Part shown: positions 56,305 through 64,000 of the stretch, piece after piece | How the letters are laid out: every line of letters starts with the position of its first letter | How positions within the stretch are numbered: the first letter of the stretch is position 1 | NCBI GenBank assembly: GCA_020853235.1 | Contig: JADYZG010000026.1 | Span: 1 to 64,000 of the forward strand | DNA length: 64,000 nt | Source of the DNA: a bacterium | GTDB taxonomy: Bacteria; Patescibacteriota; Dojkabacteria; GCA-002793355 | Direction: 5' to 3' | Program-made: the position numbers and the translations under genes | The notes under the pieces: generated by a model | What the model was told of the DNA's origin: nothing | The model's database searches: none | Seen by the model: the letters and a program-made list of their open reading frames with translations, nothing else

Positions 56305-57348
56305 TTAGAAGTTTGCGGTAACTGTATAAGTAACTATTTGCTGATAGTTTCCTGTATGAGTTCCGGTATCGATAGTCGCACGATGTGTGACTAGTGCTGA
56401 GTGAGATGTAGTTGTCGGATCGTTAGGTGTTGTTGCTATATACAGAGTTTTTGTACCATCAACTCCAGTAATTGGGATTGGCGTATCATCATTGCTGTAA
56501 TTAAACCCTGAATCTGTTCCTTCAGTAACAGGGGTACCAACACTGGTTGAATTACCTGTGAGTTCAATACCGTAGGCCTCGGTTCCTGCGATAATAGAAC
56601 CGCTTCCTTCGGTCACCCGATCGATATCATCAGAATCGACAACATCTCCGGATCCAGATTTGCGTAGATCTCCATCACTAAGGATGTTGACAATGTATCC
56701 ACTACTTGAGTTAGTTCCAATTTTTAGTCGATACTCGCATTCACTGACCGATGCTGGTGTTAAGACACCTAAATTGCATGTATTTGTACTACTACTGTCG
56801 GCAGCGTTTCTAATAACAAATGACAGTATAGGTTGTACTTGCGCTGTAACAGTAACGTCATTTGCGTCTCCTACATAGATTAATGTTCCACCGAAGTCGT
56901 TATTAGCGTCAATAGCTTTGTCGTCCATAAATGTGATTGAATAATTTCCTGTAGGAGCTGTGAATTCAATACAAAAAGTAACACCAGTACTTGTGGCATC
57001 TGTTGTAGCTGCTGAAAATAAGTAGGTATATGTTTGGGAAAGAATGAGTGCAGATCCATCGTTGGTGCCATCTCCGTCTGCGTCTTCTGTTGAAGTTGAG
57101 CAATCTGAAACGGTAACACCAGTCGCAGCGGTAATGGTAACAGAATCACCGATGCCAAACTCTGTTGAAGGAATGTATTGGTACGTTATTTCTGTTGGAG
57201 TACTTGATGCTAGTGAAGCTGGAGTTATGGTAACTGACTTTCCCGCCGCATAAACGTAGTTGTGCAGCAAAAAGAGTGCTAATAAAAAGACAGAAAAAAA
57301 TAAGAACACTGTACGTAATACGACGGTATTCTTTACGGCAGTCCTCAT
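56305..57348 (-). CDS. Secreted beta-rich surface protein, copy B
   Basis: 347 residues, paralogue of the gene at 58284-59300. Signal peptide (1-34, ending YVYAA). Beta-rich throughout, Ser/Thr/Gly/Asp-rich, with DADGDGTNDGSA near 88-99 resembling a calcium-binding loop, RNAADSSSTNTCNLGVL near 177, and the C-terminal ending GNYQQIVTYTVTANF. The ending and genomic partner recall WxL surface proteins. ATG 57348 is 4 nt after the previous stop. Confidence 0.7.
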   Translation of the reverse strand: MRTAVKNTVVLRTVFLFFSVFLLALFLLHNYVYAAGKSVTITPASLASSTPTEITYQYIPSTEFGIGDSVTITAATGVTVSDCSTSTEDADGDGTNDGSALILSQTYTYLFSAATTDATSTGVTFCIEFTAPTGNYSITFMDDKAIDANNDFGGTLIYVGDANDVTVTAQVQPILSFVIRNAADSSSTNTCNLGVLTPASVSECEYRLKIGTNSSSGYIVNILSDGDLRKSGSGDVVDSDDIDRVTEGSGSIIAGTEAYGIELTGNSTSVGTPVTEGTDSGFNYSNDDTPIPITGVDGTKTLYIATTPNDPTTTSHSALVTHRATIDTGTHTGNYQQIVTYTVTANF

Positions 57349-57352
57349 GGTA

Positions 57353-58273
57353 TTATTTTTTTCTTTTCTTCTTAGATACGTATCTGAAGATACCACCAAT
57401 GAGGAATATGCCAAAAATTGTTAAAAGTAGTGGAATTGGAATAATCCAGAATGAAACTAATCTATCTTCAACGATTCTCTTATTGTTCACATCGTATCCA
57501 ACTTTAGCAGTTGCGTAGTATTTACCAATTCTAAAATAATCTAGGTTTATGGTTAAACCACTTCGATCTGTTTTGAATAGTCCAGTTTGTGGCTTCCAGG
57601 AAACAGGATATTCACGAGTGTTTTCGGGAAGAATAACAAGCTGCTCTGGGTTGAAGTTTGTATTCCAAAATGCATTGGTAATTTTTCCTGAGTGAACAAA
57701 AATATCTCCACTCGGTAGAAAATCTACATTGCCATTATTCTTAAAAGATAGATCGAAAATTACTTCTTCTTTCGGCCAAAGAAGAAAAACAGGTTTATTG
57801 ATTTCAAATGCAACAATTTCCGTATTTCTTATTTCTGAACCTGCGACCTTCCCTATTATTTGATACGCTATTTTGTCGTCTAATGCTGCACCTGACGAAC
57901 TGAGTTGTCCATTCGAAGTTTTCTTTTCGATAACGATTGCTGCATACTTTCCACCAGGAGTTGGCTCATTCGGAACAGTAATTGTATAAGGAATTTCAAC
58001 AGAACCATTTTGCTTAATAGTTACTTCTGTAATACCGAGGGTAATCCAAGGCGTGAGATCGTAATTTTGACGACCAGCAGGTACTTTATCGTAGATATAT
58101 TTATTTCCATTTTCTTGAAAAACAAATTTTGTAGATAGTACAAATGCTTGATCTTCAGGTTCGTCACTAACGAAAGAGTTTGTCAGTGTAAAAGTCCCTT
58201 TAATGACTTTATTCGGTTCAAACGTATACCTACTTAAAGATGGACTAATAATATACCCGTAATCTCTTGCCAT
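57353..58273 (-). CDS. DUF916-like surface protein, copy A
   Basis: 306 residues. It begins RDYGYIISPSLSRY without a signal peptide; the codons just upstream contain an in-frame TAA, so none was missed. Beta-rich domains carry VPNEPTPGGKYAAIVIE near 119 and GGSGDIFVHSGKIT-like SGDIFVHSGKIT near 201. A membrane helix near 279-297 is followed by the tail KKKRKK, which predicts an outside N-terminus. Partner of the preceding secreted protein (10-nt gap). Confidence 0.65.
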   Translation of the reverse strand: MARDYGYIISPSLSRYTFEPNKVIKGTFTLTNSFVSDEPEDQAFVLSTKFVFQENGNKYIYDKVPAGRQNYDLTPWITLGITEVTIKQNGSVEIPYTITVPNEPTPGGKYAAIVIEKKTSNGQLSSSGAALDDKIAYQIIGKVAGSEIRNTEIVAFEINKPVFLLWPKEEVIFDLSFKNNGNVDFLPSGDIFVHSGKITNAFWNTNFNPEQLVILPENTREYPVSWKPQTGLFKTDRSGLTINLDYFRIGKYYATAKVGYDVNNKRIVEDRLVSFWIIPIPLLLTIFGIFLIGGIFRYVSKKKRKK

Positions 58274-58283
58274 AAGTTTTTAA

Positions 58284-59300
58284 TTAGAATGATGCTGAGA
58301 CAGTGTAAGTTACCAACTGGGTGTAGTTACCAGTTGTTGTATCACCATCCATTGCTGCACGGTGAGTGACGAGGGCAGTATTTGTCGTATCCGTTCCACC
58401 AGGATTGTTTGTACCGTTGGTCGTGAGTATATTTGTTGCGGAGCTAATTGGTAATGGTGTGTCATCATCTGAAAAATCGCCAGCTTCTGTAACTGTGCCA
58501 CCAGTAATAGAACCGCCAGTTAATGCAATACCATATCCTTCTATCCCTGAGGTAACCGTTGAGTCTTCTGCAACCAAGTCAATATCGAGATTGTCTGCGA
58601 CATTTCCAGAACCACTCTTTCTTAGGTCACCGTCTGAATTCACTTGAACTACGAAACCCGAGCCTGCATTTGTTGTTACTTTTAATCTATAAGAGCAGGT
58701 ATTTACTGCTATAAGTGAGAGCACTCCTAATGCGCAGGTGTTTGTATTGCCGTTGTCAGCACTGTTTCTTATGATGAAGGAAAGTGCGGGGTTAACACTT
58801 GCAGTTACCGTAACAACATTTGCGCTCCCAACATAGATGAGTGCTGAACCATAATCATTGTTTGATGGTACAGTTTTAGAGTCAGTAAAAGAGAGTCCAT
58901 AATTACCCGTTGTAGCGGAATAATTGACACAGAAATCGACACCTGTTGAGTTTGCAGTTGTGGTAGACGCCGAAAAGGTGTAGGTATAAGTTTGTAAGCT
59001 GACTGAGGCTGAGCCATCTGGGGTTGAATCTCCATCAGCATCGGTCGTTGAGGATGAACAATTTGCAACAGTTACACCTGCTGGCGCAACAATCGAGACT
59101 GTATTCCCTGATGCATAGTTAACACTTGAAGTATAAGAAAAAGTGACATCAGTTGGTGTTGAAGCCGTGAGTGCTGAAGGAGTTAGGGAAACCGCAACGC
59201 CAGCAGCGTTAACCTTTCCAATTGTCCCTACAAGCACTACGAGAGCTATCAAGTAAAAACTGAGTACAGTTGTGATAATTTGCCCCTTAGTTTTTATCAT
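58284..59300 (-). CDS. Secreted beta-rich surface protein, copy A
   Basis: 338 residues. Signal peptide (1-33, ending KVNAA), then VSLTPSALTASTPTDVTFSY near 37, DADGDSTPDGSA near 89, SFIIRNSADNGNTNTCALGVL near 177-197 and SDGDLRKSGSGNV near 222. The C-terminus GNYTQLVTYTVSASF resembles a WxL-type ending. First gene of a five-gene operon and the only one with a clear promoter. Likely an abundant wall-associated protein. Confidence 0.72.
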   Translation of the reverse strand: MIKTKGQIITTVLSFYLIALVVLVGTIGKVNAAGVAVSLTPSALTASTPTDVTFSYTSSVNYASGNTVSIVAPAGVTVANCSSSTTDADGDSTPDGSASVSLQTYTYTFSASTTTANSTGVDFCVNYSATTGNYGLSFTDSKTVPSNNDYGSALIYVGSANVVTVTASVNPALSFIIRNSADNGNTNTCALGVLSLIAVNTCSYRLKVTTNAGSGFVVQVNSDGDLRKSGSGNVADNLDIDLVAEDSTVTSGIEGYGIALTGGSITGGTVTEAGDFSDDDTPLPISSATNILTTNGTNNPGGTDTTNTALVTHRAAMDGDTTTGNYTQLVTYTVSASF

Positions 59301-59327
59301 CTTTTGGCAGTAAAAAGTTACTGTGAA

Positions 59328-59356
59328 TTTGTAACATAACCGTTATACGGTGTCAA
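59328..59356 (-). promoter_or_regulatory. Canonical promoter of the surface-protein operon
   Basis: TTGACA (59356-59351), 17-nt spacer ending TGT, TACAAA (59333-59328). The leader of about 21 nt contains the small inverted repeat CAGTAA-CTTT-TTACTG. The -35 overlaps the last codons of secA. Confidence 0.65.
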
Positions 59357-62316
59357 ACAGTTTTCATATCCAATAACATGTGGCATTTTTTATACTTTTT
59401 ACCACTTCCACAAGGGCACGGGTCATTGCGACCTGCACGTAAGCCAGATTTTGCAGATTCCAAGTCGTTTTGCTTCGTAATTCGGTTGTTTAACACGTCG
59501 GTGACTGCCTTGTGAACTGCCGCTCTGCCCTGTCTAGGAATTGGCACTCGTGAAGTCGACATTTCTGGAGGAATCTCATTTTGCGTGTCATTCATCCTCA
59601 ATCTATACATTTTGCGCGCAATCATATCTCCGAGCGAGGCAAAGAATTCTTCGAATAATATTGCTCCTTCCCTTTTATATTCGACGAGGGGGTCTCGTTG
59701 TGCGTAACCACGAAGTCCAATTCCCTCTCGCAAGTCTGCCATTGCATCGATATGATCCATCCAAAGGTAGTCAAGGGAAGACATGATTAGAAATCTTTCG
59801 TATTCTTTGTCGGGTAGATTTGTTGAGAGCGATTTGAGTTCTAGATAAGTGCATTCAATTAGTAAATTTACTAATGAATCGGTGTGTAGAATTGCGCTTT
59901 TCTTTTTCACGGTGATGAGAGTATCTTTAAAAAGTGCATAGTTTTCGAATCCAAGTGATCTTGCTGCTTCTTCTTGTAAGGTATCAGAAATACATGTATC
60001 GAGATAATCGAAAAGTAGTGTAGCTTGTTTTGGTGGGATTGAGACAGCAATCTTGTTTAGTTCACCTAGGGTTGACTCTATCTGAGTAACAATTTGTTTG
60101 AGAATCCAAATTCGAAGAGAATAATCCATAAAGGTATTTTGGGTGAAACTTCTTATTTCTGAATCGTTTGGTTTTTTAAGAGTAAATTTTCTTAGTGATT
60201 CAATGAATTTGAGAATTTGTGGTTCTTTTAGTTTCATACGATCTAACTTTGGAAACTGTTCGTTGTGAAGTTGAATAAGTATGAGTTTTCGAAGTTTATA
60301 AACAATTTCTCTTTGCTGGTTAAGAACATCATCGTAGTCGACCAATCTTCTTCGGGTATCGAAGTTTAGTGATTCAACTTTTTGTTGCGCTTTTTCGAGA
60401 ACGTTACTGAGCATTCTAGATTCTAACGGTGTATCTTCAGGTAGTGCGTTTGAAAGGATAGCCTTCATCATATCTCCTCCGAAGACACGCATTAAGTGAT
60501 CTTCGAGTGAAAGATAGAATTTCGATGATCCAGGATCGCCTAAACGACCAGATCTTCCTCGAAGTTGATTGTCAATTCTTCTTGCATCGTGTCGTTCTGT
60601 ACCGATAATATGCAATCCGCCCAATTCTTTAACGAAATCAGATAGTTTAATGTCTGTCCCTCTACCTGCCATGTTTGTTGCAATGGTGATTGTGTTTTTA
60701 GCACCGGCATTCGCGATAACTTTTGCTTCCTTTTCATGAAGCTTTGCGTTAAGAACTTGGTGAGGAATACCTTCGTTTTTGAGCAAATTTGAAAGGTACT
60801 CAGATTTTTCAATTGAAGTCGTTCCCGCAAGTACTGGGCGTCCAAGTTCGTAAAGTTTGCGAATTTCCTCGACAACTGCTGCGAACTTCCCTTTTTCTGA
60901 TTTGTAGATAACATCTGCCATGTCATCGCGAATAACTTTTTTATATGTTGGAACGCGTATAACGTCAAGTTTGTAGATTTTCTGAAATTCTTCTGCCTCT
61001 GTCATCGCGGTACCAGTCATACCCGACAGATAGGAATACGTACGAAAGTAATTCTGATAAGAGATTGTTGCAAGTGTTTTACTCTCTTGTTTAATTGGAA
61101 CACGTTCTTTTGCTTCGAGTGCTTGGTGTAAGCCTTCACTAAATCTTCGACCAGGTTGAACACGCCCCGTGAATTGGTCAACAATTAATACTTCATCATT
61201 GTGAACAATATACTCTTTGTCGATTCTATAAAGTGCCCTTGCTTTTAATGCATTATCCATGTGACGTATAAAAAGGCTATCGCTCCAAACATCTTCTTTC
61301 CCAAACATCTCTTCAACTTTCTTTATGCCCATATCCGAAAGGACGACTGAGTGGCGTTTTTCGTCGATAACGTAATCTTCTTCTGGAATTAACTCACCTG
61401 CAATCGTCGCAAATCGAGTATAAATTTCACTTGGTTGTGAGTCTGGTTCAGAAATGATTAATGGTGTCCGCGCTTCGTCGATAAGAATTGAATCACATTC
61501 ATCGACGACTGCAAAAACAAAATGCCGCTGAACTCGATCTTCTAGTGTTTTTGCACTGTTGTCTCTCAAATAATCAAATCCAAATTCACTTGCTTGCCCA
61601 TAGATAATATCAGAGAGATATGCTTCCTTCTTCGTTATTTTTTTAAGGTTGGTCCCGTTCATCGTAGACATGTTTGCCATGTCCTTTTTCTCCAAAGTTG
61701 CTTTCGAATCAGGGCCATAGAAGTTGATGACTTCCTCATCTGAAATAATCTCGTAGCTTCCTTCTCCAGTGATAACAGTTGTTTTTGCGCCGAGTGCCAT
61801 AAGTACTTGGCCACCCCATTCTGCGTCACGCTTGGCAAGGTAATCGTTAACTGTTGCAACATGGACTCCGTAACCAAGTAGTGAGTATAGGTATGTTGGA
61901 AGAATTGAAGAGTTTGTTTTTCCTTCTCCTGTGAACACTTCAGTAATCTTTCCTTGGGCTAGGAGTATGCCTGTAATTAATTGAACATCGAAGTGTCTGT
62001 GCTTTGCTACTCGTTTTGCGGCTTCGCGGACTCGTGCGTATACTTCTGGAAGTAATTCTAGTAGTGCCTTCCTTTCTAGTTCTAGTTTTTTCTTGTCGAG
62101 GGTTGGATATTCAACATTATAATAAATCTCGGCAGAACGTCTGCTTTCAATATTGATAGCTAATTTTTTACGAAAATAGTTGGTTGAGTTTTGTAATTCT
62201 TTGTTAGAAAGCTTCTCGACTTCGGCTTCAAATACATTAATTTTTTCAACAATTTTGCGTGCTTTAGTAACTTCTCTATCGTTTGGGGAGAAAAATTTGG
62301 TTAAGAAACTGCTCAT
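59353..62316 (-). CDS. secA: Protein translocase ATPase SecA
   Basis: 987 residues, slightly longer than usual. Walker A TGEGKTNSS near 127, DEAD-type VDECDSILIDEARTPL near 270, second motor NMAGRGTDIKLSD near 550 and GLRGYAQRDPLVEYKREG near 889. The C-terminus is a SEC-C zinc tail NDPCPCGSGKKYKKCH. It drives Sec export with SecYEG; SecG is at 36676. The start overlaps the upstream gene as ATGA. TAAACT (62328-62323) lies 6 nt before ATG. Confidence 0.96.
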   Translation of the reverse strand: MSSFLTKFFSPNDREVTKARKIVEKINVFEAEVEKLSNKELQNSTNYFRKKLAINIESRRSAEIYYNVEYPTLDKKKLELERKALLELLPEVYARVREAAKRVAKHRHFDVQLITGILLAQGKITEVFTGEGKTNSSILPTYLYSLLGYGVHVATVNDYLAKRDAEWGGQVLMALGAKTTVITGEGSYEIISDEEVINFYGPDSKATLEKKDMANMSTMNGTNLKKITKKEAYLSDIIYGQASEFGFDYLRDNSAKTLEDRVQRHFVFAVVDECDSILIDEARTPLIISEPDSQPSEIYTRFATIAGELIPEEDYVIDEKRHSVVLSDMGIKKVEEMFGKEDVWSDSLFIRHMDNALKARALYRIDKEYIVHNDEVLIVDQFTGRVQPGRRFSEGLHQALEAKERVPIKQESKTLATISYQNYFRTYSYLSGMTGTAMTEAEEFQKIYKLDVIRVPTYKKVIRDDMADVIYKSEKGKFAAVVEEIRKLYELGRPVLAGTTSIEKSEYLSNLLKNEGIPHQVLNAKLHEKEAKVIANAGAKNTITIATNMAGRGTDIKLSDFVKELGGLHIIGTERHDARRIDNQLRGRSGRLGDPGSSKFYLSLEDHLMRVFGGDMMKAILSNALPEDTPLESRMLSNVLEKAQQKVESLNFDTRRRLVDYDDVLNQQREIVYKLRKLILIQLHNEQFPKLDRMKLKEPQILKFIESLRKFTLKKPNDSEIRSFTQNTFMDYSLRIWILKQIVTQIESTLGELNKIAVSIPPKQATLLFDYLDTCISDTLQEEAARSLGFENYALFKDTLITVKKKSAILHTDSLVNLLIECTYLELKSLSTNLPDKEYERFLIMSSLDYLWMDHIDAMADLREGIGLRGYAQRDPLVEYKREGAILFEEFFASLGDMIARKMYRLRMNDTQNEIPPEMSTSRVPIPRQGRAAVHKAVTDVLNNRITKQNDLESAKSGLRAGRNDPCPCGSGKKYKKCHMLLDMKTV

Positions 62317-63146
62317 AATTCTAGTTTACAACTACGCAAAGTTATCTGTGATGACTCACTGAAGTCAAAGCAATTATACACTCTTTTCTTAATTCTTGTA
62401 CTATATCTGCCAAGTAATCCCGAAGATTCCGGGATTTCCTCTTGACTCGGTGAAAAAAGAGCAGGAAAATCTTCATTCTTTGGTGATTTACTTACAATTG
62501 TCGCATCCTTTTTCCAATCATATACACGCATTTTTTCTTGTAAGAATGGGTATAATTCGCGCAAAAGTATGGTTTCTTGTATCTGATCATAGTTAATAAT
62601 TCTAAGCATCTCTATCGTTGAAAACTTTTTAATATCCACTTCATCATCTAAAAGTGTTACTTTGTAATGCACACTTTTGCTATCATTCGAAGAATTTGCA
62701 GGCACTTCATGACTAGTAAAAACGATTGTTTGCCCAAGTAGATTCTTTGTAAAGAAAAAGAATAAGGGGAGGTCAGTTTTTACAGGTAATGTGGTTACTG
62801 GCAGAACCTGTTTTGTATTTAAAATCTTTTCAATTCTCAGGTAGTTGTCACTTTGTGAAATGAGTAGATTCATCGTCGACACAAAGTATTTCGTATTTTT
62901 TTCTACATCACGTATTTTTTCACTTTTTCCATACAATCGCATATATACTCTGGTTTCTGAAAGACATATGGTTTCGCCAGTATCGAGAATAAGTATCGGA
63001 TTGTCGTTCATTTCGCATACCGGAAATAACGAGAAGTTCTTTATAGGAAGGTCCTGTTGAGGTGACGTTAAAAATGAGAACAGTGAATAAATTATTAAAT
63101 AGATACAACATGTCGCGAATGAAATGATAAGTATTTTCTTATTCAT
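62313..63146 (-). CDS. Membrane-anchored protein of unknown function upstream of secA
   Basis: 277 residues, no family recognised. One N-terminal hydrophobic helix (residues 5-27) acts as a signal anchor; the rest is soluble, with isolated cysteines near 44, 61, 261 and 273. It lies 13 nt after the M23 peptidase gene and overlaps secA by 4 nt, so these three are probably one operon. Confidence 0.65.
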   Translation of the reverse strand: MNKKILIISFATCCIYLIIYSLFSFLTSPQQDLPIKNFSLFPVCEMNDNPILILDTGETICLSETRVYMRLYGKSEKIRDVEKNTKYFVSTMNLLISQSDNYLRIEKILNTKQVLPVTTLPVKTDLPLFFFFTKNLLGQTIVFTSHEVPANSSNDSKSVHYKVTLLDDEVDIKKFSTIEMLRIINYDQIQETILLRELYPFLQEKMRVYDWKKDATIVSKSPKNEDFPALFSPSQEEIPESSGLLGRYSTRIKKRVYNCFDFSESSQITLRSCKLEL

Positions 63147-63159
63147 ATTCGTACGTAGT

Positions 63160-64000
63160 TCAGAATTTAGGATGAGGGTTATTACCGGACAACCTTCCAG
63201 GGAATCTATCTATCTTTGCGGTTGTGATAGTATTCCAATCTATTGTGAAATAAGGAACAGGATTTACGTGGGAAGTTCCAGCCATAGATGTCCGTACTTC
63301 GAAATGAAGATGTGCTGCGAGTGGCTCACAATTATACATACCACTATTCCCGCTTGTGGCAATTTTGCTTCCTTTCTTTACGTAACTACCTGTAGTGTAT
63401 GCTGCAGATTTGATATGGAAATAGTACGAGTACAGTCCGTTGGGGTGCTTAATTCCGAGGTAATTCCCCCCTGCATTACATTGAGATTTTTTGTGGTAAG
63501 CAGATACAACTACCTTGCCTTCCGCAGGTGCAACTATGTTCTCGTGAGTGACTGCGAAGTCTATGCCACTATGCGGTTTTTCGTAAACAGTATTCCCATA
63601 CCATTGGTTTACTTGTTTTGGTGCTGAAAATATCCACGAGAAATATGCTTTTGGATTACTATTTGAATAATCTGGAACAATCGTTTGTCGCATTTTATCC
63701 CCAGTGAATTGGTGAGAGAACATCTCGTCTCCTACTTTTACAGCAAATTCAAAGTTAAATTTATAATGTATATCAAACCATTCTTTTTTTTGATGAGTAT
63801 TGACGATGGTCTTTGAGTCTTGATTTTGAAGTGCATCGGAACTTGTTATATATGGAGTAACTAAAACATCAGTTGTTATCTCTTGCGATTTTTCATTGAC
63901 GCAGCTGAACCAAGTTTTTGGATTCCAGAAGGTTTTATGCTTGCAACCAAACACAGTTGTCGTCATAATGGCGGACTGAATACCTCTGACCTCAAGCGCA
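63160..64000 (-). CDS. M23 family metallopeptidase (5' end may lie beyond the window)
   Basis: Zinc endopeptidase of the LytM/lysostaphin family acting on peptidoglycan cross-links. The active-site motifs are HSGIDFAV and HLHFEVRT, with a further His in YYFHIKS between them. The first ATG in the window is at 63966 (268 residues), but the frame stays open to 64000 and no signal peptide follows 63966, so the true start is probably outside. The N-terminal region carries two cysteines and a Trp-rich stretch. Confidence 0.8.
   Translation of the reverse strand, partial: ALEVRGIQSAIMTTTVFGCKHKTFWNPKTWFSCVNEKSQEITTDVLVTPYITSSDALQNQDSKTIVNTHQKKEWFDIHYKFNFEFAVKVGDEMFSHQFTGDKMRQTIVPDYSNSNPKAYFSWIFSAPKQVNQWYGNTVYEKPHSGIDFAVTHENIVAPAEGKVVVSAYHKKSQCNAGGNYLGIKHPNGLYSYYFHIKSAAYTTGSYVKKGSKIATSGNSGMYNCEPLAAHLHFEVRTSMAGTSHVNPVPYFTIDWNTITTAKIDRFPGRLSGNNPHPKF

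Noticed and set aside
63124-63627. A 167-codon frame on the plus strand
   Set aside because: It is antisense to the M23 peptidase active site region.
1-64000. Search for CRISPR arrays, insertion sequences, prophage genes, rRNA or toxin-antitoxin pairs
   Set aside because: No regularly spaced direct repeats, transposase or integrase motifs, phage structural genes or rRNA sequence were seen.

Overview
The window is a gene-dense, low-GC bacterial chromosome segment with 59 protein genes, five tRNA genes, and no rRNA, CRISPR array, transposase or phage module. Its character points to the Candidate Phyla Radiation (Patescibacteria). Genes are short and tightly packed on both strands. A type IV pilus set lacks any outer-membrane component. 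FtsW, MurF, MurG and UppP show a peptidoglycan wall. Several housekeeping proteins are trimmed or divergent (ValRS without its C-terminal arm, an unusual pyruvate kinase, a divergent enolase). TGA is used as a stop, so the UGA-glycine CPR lineages are excluded. I cannot place it in a CPR phylum from this sequence alone.

Layout. 1-10.9 kb: an archaeal-type tRNA-Tyr, a tRNA-binding-domain protein, enolase, an ABC exporter, GyrB, pyruvate kinase, RsmI, an archaeal-like UMP kinase, FolD and MurF. 10.9-16.2 kb: a large membrane protein, DNA polymerase III delta prime and ValRS. 16.3-24.2 kb: a type IV pilus locus (PilB, PilT, PilC, major pilin, prepilin peptidase, and three pseudopilins on the opposite strand). 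24.2-31.1 kb: DUF2207 protein, LemA, a membrane-anchored Clp-type ATPase, a small membrane protein, RsmD and UppP. 31.1-39.4 kb: MurG, RpiB, a ROK kinase, tRNA-Leu, an RDD-TPR protein, tRNA-Cys, a SecG operon with an orphan peptide-binding protein, tRNA-Leu and an exonuclease. 39.5-54.8 kb: a degenerate NMP-kinase-like protein, FtsW, a secreted Ig-like protein, deformylase, ArgRS behind a T-box, the t6A genes tsaD, tsaB and tsaE, MFS, RecO, glycosyltransferase, ABC-F, Nudix and dehydrogenase genes. 54.8-64 kb: tRNA-Val, a zinc ribbon, a tandemly duplicated two-gene surface-protein module, SecA, an unknown protein and an M23 peptidase cut by the window edge.

How the genes are expressed is the most striking feature. 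About 28 genes have a -10 box ending mostly 5-7 nt before the start codon, about two thirds of them with the TGn extension and usually with no clear -35 box. This implies leaderless mRNAs. It also helps choose start codons. Internal operon genes behave differently: tsaD has a perfect AGGAGG, and many others start on ATGA or 1-10 nt after the previous stop. The major pilin and the surface-protein operon instead have TTGACA -35 boxes and short leaders. argS sits behind a T-box whose sequestering helix covers the start codon itself.

The most novel points are the window-wide leaderless signature, the start-codon-sequestering T-box, the symmetric rpiB/ROK promoter, the archaeal-identity tRNA-Tyr, the duplicated WxL/DUF916-like surface module, and the pyruvate kinase that lacks a metal-binding aspartate.
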